Assembly: GCA_964635065.1 (NCBI GenBank)
Contig: CAZWMK010000024.1
Span: 1-23,541 of the forward strand
From: CAZWMK01 sp964635065
GTDB lineage: Bacteria > Pseudomonadota > Alphaproteobacteria > Sphingomonadales > Sphingomonadaceae
Direction of reading: 5' to 3'
Length of the DNA stretch: 23,541 nucleotides
Positions 21,861 through 23,541 of the stretch are shown here, one piece after another; the first letter of the stretch is position 1, and every line of letters begins with the position of its first letter. The notes beneath the pieces were generated by a model. That model ran no database searches. It was not told where the DNA came from and worked only from the letters and a program-made list of their open reading frames with translations. The position numbers were made by a program, and so were the translations under genes.

Positions 21861-21935
21861 GACGTCTTTTAGGCGTGCTGACGTGGATCATGCAACAGGT
21901 TGCGCCGAAACGCCGCGCAGTCTAGCGAAAGACGC

Positions 21936-22847
21936 ATGCGTATCGCCTATATGGGAACTCCTGCCTTTGCCGTGCCCGCCCTGCGGGCGATCCATGCCGC
22001 CGGGCATGATATCGTAGCGGTTTACACCCAGCCGCCGCGCCCTGCAAAGCGCGGCAAGAAGCTGCAACCTTCGCCCGTGCACGAAGCTGCCGAGGTGCTG
22101 CGACTGCCCGTGCGCACACCCGTCAACTTCAAGGATGACGCCGACCGCGCCGCTTTTGCCGCGCTCGATCTCGATTGCGCCGTGGTGGCCGCCTATGGTC
22201 TGATCCTGCCACGCGCACTGCTCGATGCGCCACGCCATGGCTGCGTCAACCTTCATGCCTCGCGCCTGCCCCGCTGGCGGGGGGCAGCCCCCATTCACCG
22301 CGCGATCCTCGCTGGCGACGCCATAACCGGTATGACGCTGATGCAGATGGATGTCGGGCTTGATACCGGCCCGATGATCGCTTGCCGCGATGTTGCCATC
22401 GACCGCAAAACAACCGGCGAACTGACAGACGAACTTGCAGAACTTGGCGCGACCATGATCGTCGATGCCCTGCCCCTGCTCGCCAGCTTGCCGCGTACGC
22501 CGCAGCCCGATTCCGGCGTGACCTATGCCGCCAAGATCGACAAGGCGGAATCACGCCTTGATTTCACCCAACCGGCAGCCGCGCTTGAACGCGCCGTGCG
22601 TGCTTTCAACCCGGCACCTGGCGCCTGGTTTGCGCTTGGTGACGAACGAATCAAGGTTCTGGCCGCCGACATCGTACCAGATACGGTCGGCGCCCCGCCC
22701 GGCGCGGTGCTGGATGATCGGCTGACCATCGCCTGCGGCGAACAGGCGCTGCGACCGGTGCTGGTGCAACGCGCGGGGCGTGGTGCCATGGCCGTTCATG
22801 ACTTGCTGCGCGGCCTTCCGGTCACTCCCGGCACCCGCCTGTCATGA
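21936..22847 (+). CDS. fmt: Methionyl-tRNA formyltransferase
   Basis: Fmt formylates initiator methionyl-tRNA using 10-formyl-THF, the counterpart of Def. The 303-residue product starts MRIAYMGTPAFAVPAL. Catalytic residues are N105 and H107 (VNLHAS), SRLPRWRGAAPI, and D143 in MDVGLDTGPM, in the same positions as in E. coli (106, 108, 144). The C-terminal domain (about 205-300) is present. The ATG at 21936 was preferred over a TTG at 21900 that would add 12 unmatched residues. Its end overlaps truA as ATGA, so the two are translationally coupled. Confidence 0.97.
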   Translation: MRIAYMGTPAFAVPALRAIHAAGHDIVAVYTQPPRPAKRGKKLQPSPVHEAAEVLRLPVRTPVNFKDDADRAAFAALDLDCAVVAAYGLILPRALLDAPRHGCVNLHASRLPRWRGAAPIHRAILAGDAITGMTLMQMDVGLDTGPMIACRDVAIDRKTTGELTDELAELGATMIVDALPLLASLPRTPQPDSGVTYAAKIDKAESRLDFTQPAAALERAVRAFNPAPGAWFALGDERIKVLAADIVPDTVGAPPGAVLDDRLTIACGEQALRPVLVQRAGRGAMAVHDLLRGLPVTPGTRLS

Positions 22848-23541
22848 CGCAGCGTTTTCGCCTGCTGATCGAATATGATGGCCGCCCCTTCATGGGCTGG
22901 CAACGCCAGGATCATGGCCCCAGCGTACAGCAGGCCATCGAAACAGCGGTCTTTGAGGTCGTTGCCGAACAGGCCAGCGTGCATGCTGCCGGACGCACCG
23001 ATGCCGGCGTGCATGCAACTGGCATGGTGGCCCATGTCGAGATCGCGCGTCCGATCGCGCCGTTCAGGTTGATGGAAGCCCTGAATGCGCGCCTGCGTCC
23101 GAATCCGGTAGCCATATTATCCTGTAAAACCGCACCCGCCGACTGGCATGCGCGTTTCGACTGCATCGGTCGGCGTTACCGTTATCGTATCATCAACCGG
23201 CGCGCGCCGCTGACCTTCGACGACCGGCTGGCGTGGCGCGTTCCCGTGCCGCTTGATGCGGACGCCATGCATGATGCCGCGCAGCGCCTGCTTGGCCAGC
23301 ATGATTTCACCACCTTTCGTGCGGTTCATTGCCAGGCCCGATCACCGGTCAAGACGCTCGACCGTCTCGACGTGGAACGGCATGGCGACGAAGTGCACAT
23401 CCATGCTGCGGCACGCTCTTTCCTCCACCATCAGGTGCGATCGATGGTCGGCTGCCTGAAACTGGTCGGAGAAGGCAAATGGTCAGCTGATGACCTGGGC
23501 GCGGCACTGAATGCTGCGTTTGATTCCGTAGAAGCGGGCAA
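22844..23541 (+). CDS. truA: tRNA pseudouridine(38-40) synthase TruA, N-terminal 232 residues (cut by window edge)
   Basis: TruA converts uridines 38-40 of tRNA anticodon arms to pseudouridine. The visible part has the family start RLLIEYDGRPFMGWQRQ, the catalytic aspartate D53 in AGRTDAGVHA, RFDCIGRRYRYRI, and the C-terminal-half motif FLHHQVRSMVGCL. About 20 residues are missing at the right edge. It starts 4 bp inside fmt. Confidence 0.96.
   Translation, partial: MTQRFRLLIEYDGRPFMGWQRQDHGPSVQQAIETAVFEVVAEQASVHAAGRTDAGVHATGMVAHVEIARPIAPFRLMEALNARLRPNPVAILSCKTAPADWHARFDCIGRRYRYRIINRRAPLTFDDRLAWRVPVPLDADAMHDAAQRLLGQHDFTTFRAVHCQARSPVKTLDRLDVERHGDEVHIHAAARSFLHHQVRSMVGCLKLVGEGKWSADDLGAALNAAFDSVEAG

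Overview
The window reads as a chromosomal segment from an alphaproteobacterium, most likely a sphingomonad (Sphingomonadales). The main clues are a direct-repeat GAAC-N7-GAAC LexA box in front of recA, a CckA-type hybrid kinase at the end of a flagellar export operon, CtrA-like boxes in front of flagellar genes, a PEP-CTERM protein, and dense high-GC coding with ATGA/TGATG overlaps. A run of 10 Ns at 10791-10800 and a foreign join beside it suggest a draft or metagenome-derived assembly.

Layout. The 5' end of recA (minus, cut by the window edge) is followed by its LexA-controlled promoter. Then comes a long minus-strand block that is transcribed from about 6941 down to 763: flgB-flgC-fliE, a 75-bp gap with a CtrA-like box, fliQ-fliR-flhB, cckA, and a stand-alone receiver protein. 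Divergent from flgB lies a PEP-CTERM exported protein with a textbook sigma-54 promoter and a strong terminator. Next on the plus strand are fliO-fliP, an MFS transporter and cysK. cysK is broken in this assembly by the N gap and about 230 bp of what looks like a podovirus portal (head-tail connector) gene.

From 11.4 to 18.3 kb the minus strand carries a D-Ala-D-Ala carboxypeptidase (S11), a fatty-acid beta-oxidation cluster (acyl-CoA dehydrogenase, thiolase, bifunctional hydratase/dehydrogenase) and hisI. The plus strand then carries purF (Fe-S type) overlapping an SDR oxidoreductase. The window ends with a minus-strand pair, recR and def, facing away from a plus-strand pair, fmt and truA (truA cut by the window edge).

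How it works together. Three flagellar transcription units (flgBCE, fliQR-flhB-cckA, fliOP) each have a near-consensus CtrA box oriented toward the gene, with a shared core GCTG-TTA. CckA is the kinase that feeds phosphate to CtrA, so the operon appears to contain the source of its own regulator's activation. The PEP-CTERM gene sits between two of these units but has a different type of promoter (sigma-54), which points to the PrsK/PrsR/RpoN surface-protein circuit described for other PEP-CTERM bacteria. The remaining genes are mostly housekeeping (SOS, purine and histidine synthesis, translation initiation, tRNA modification, lipid catabolism, cell wall). I see no CRISPR array, rRNA, tRNA, integrase or insertion sequence.
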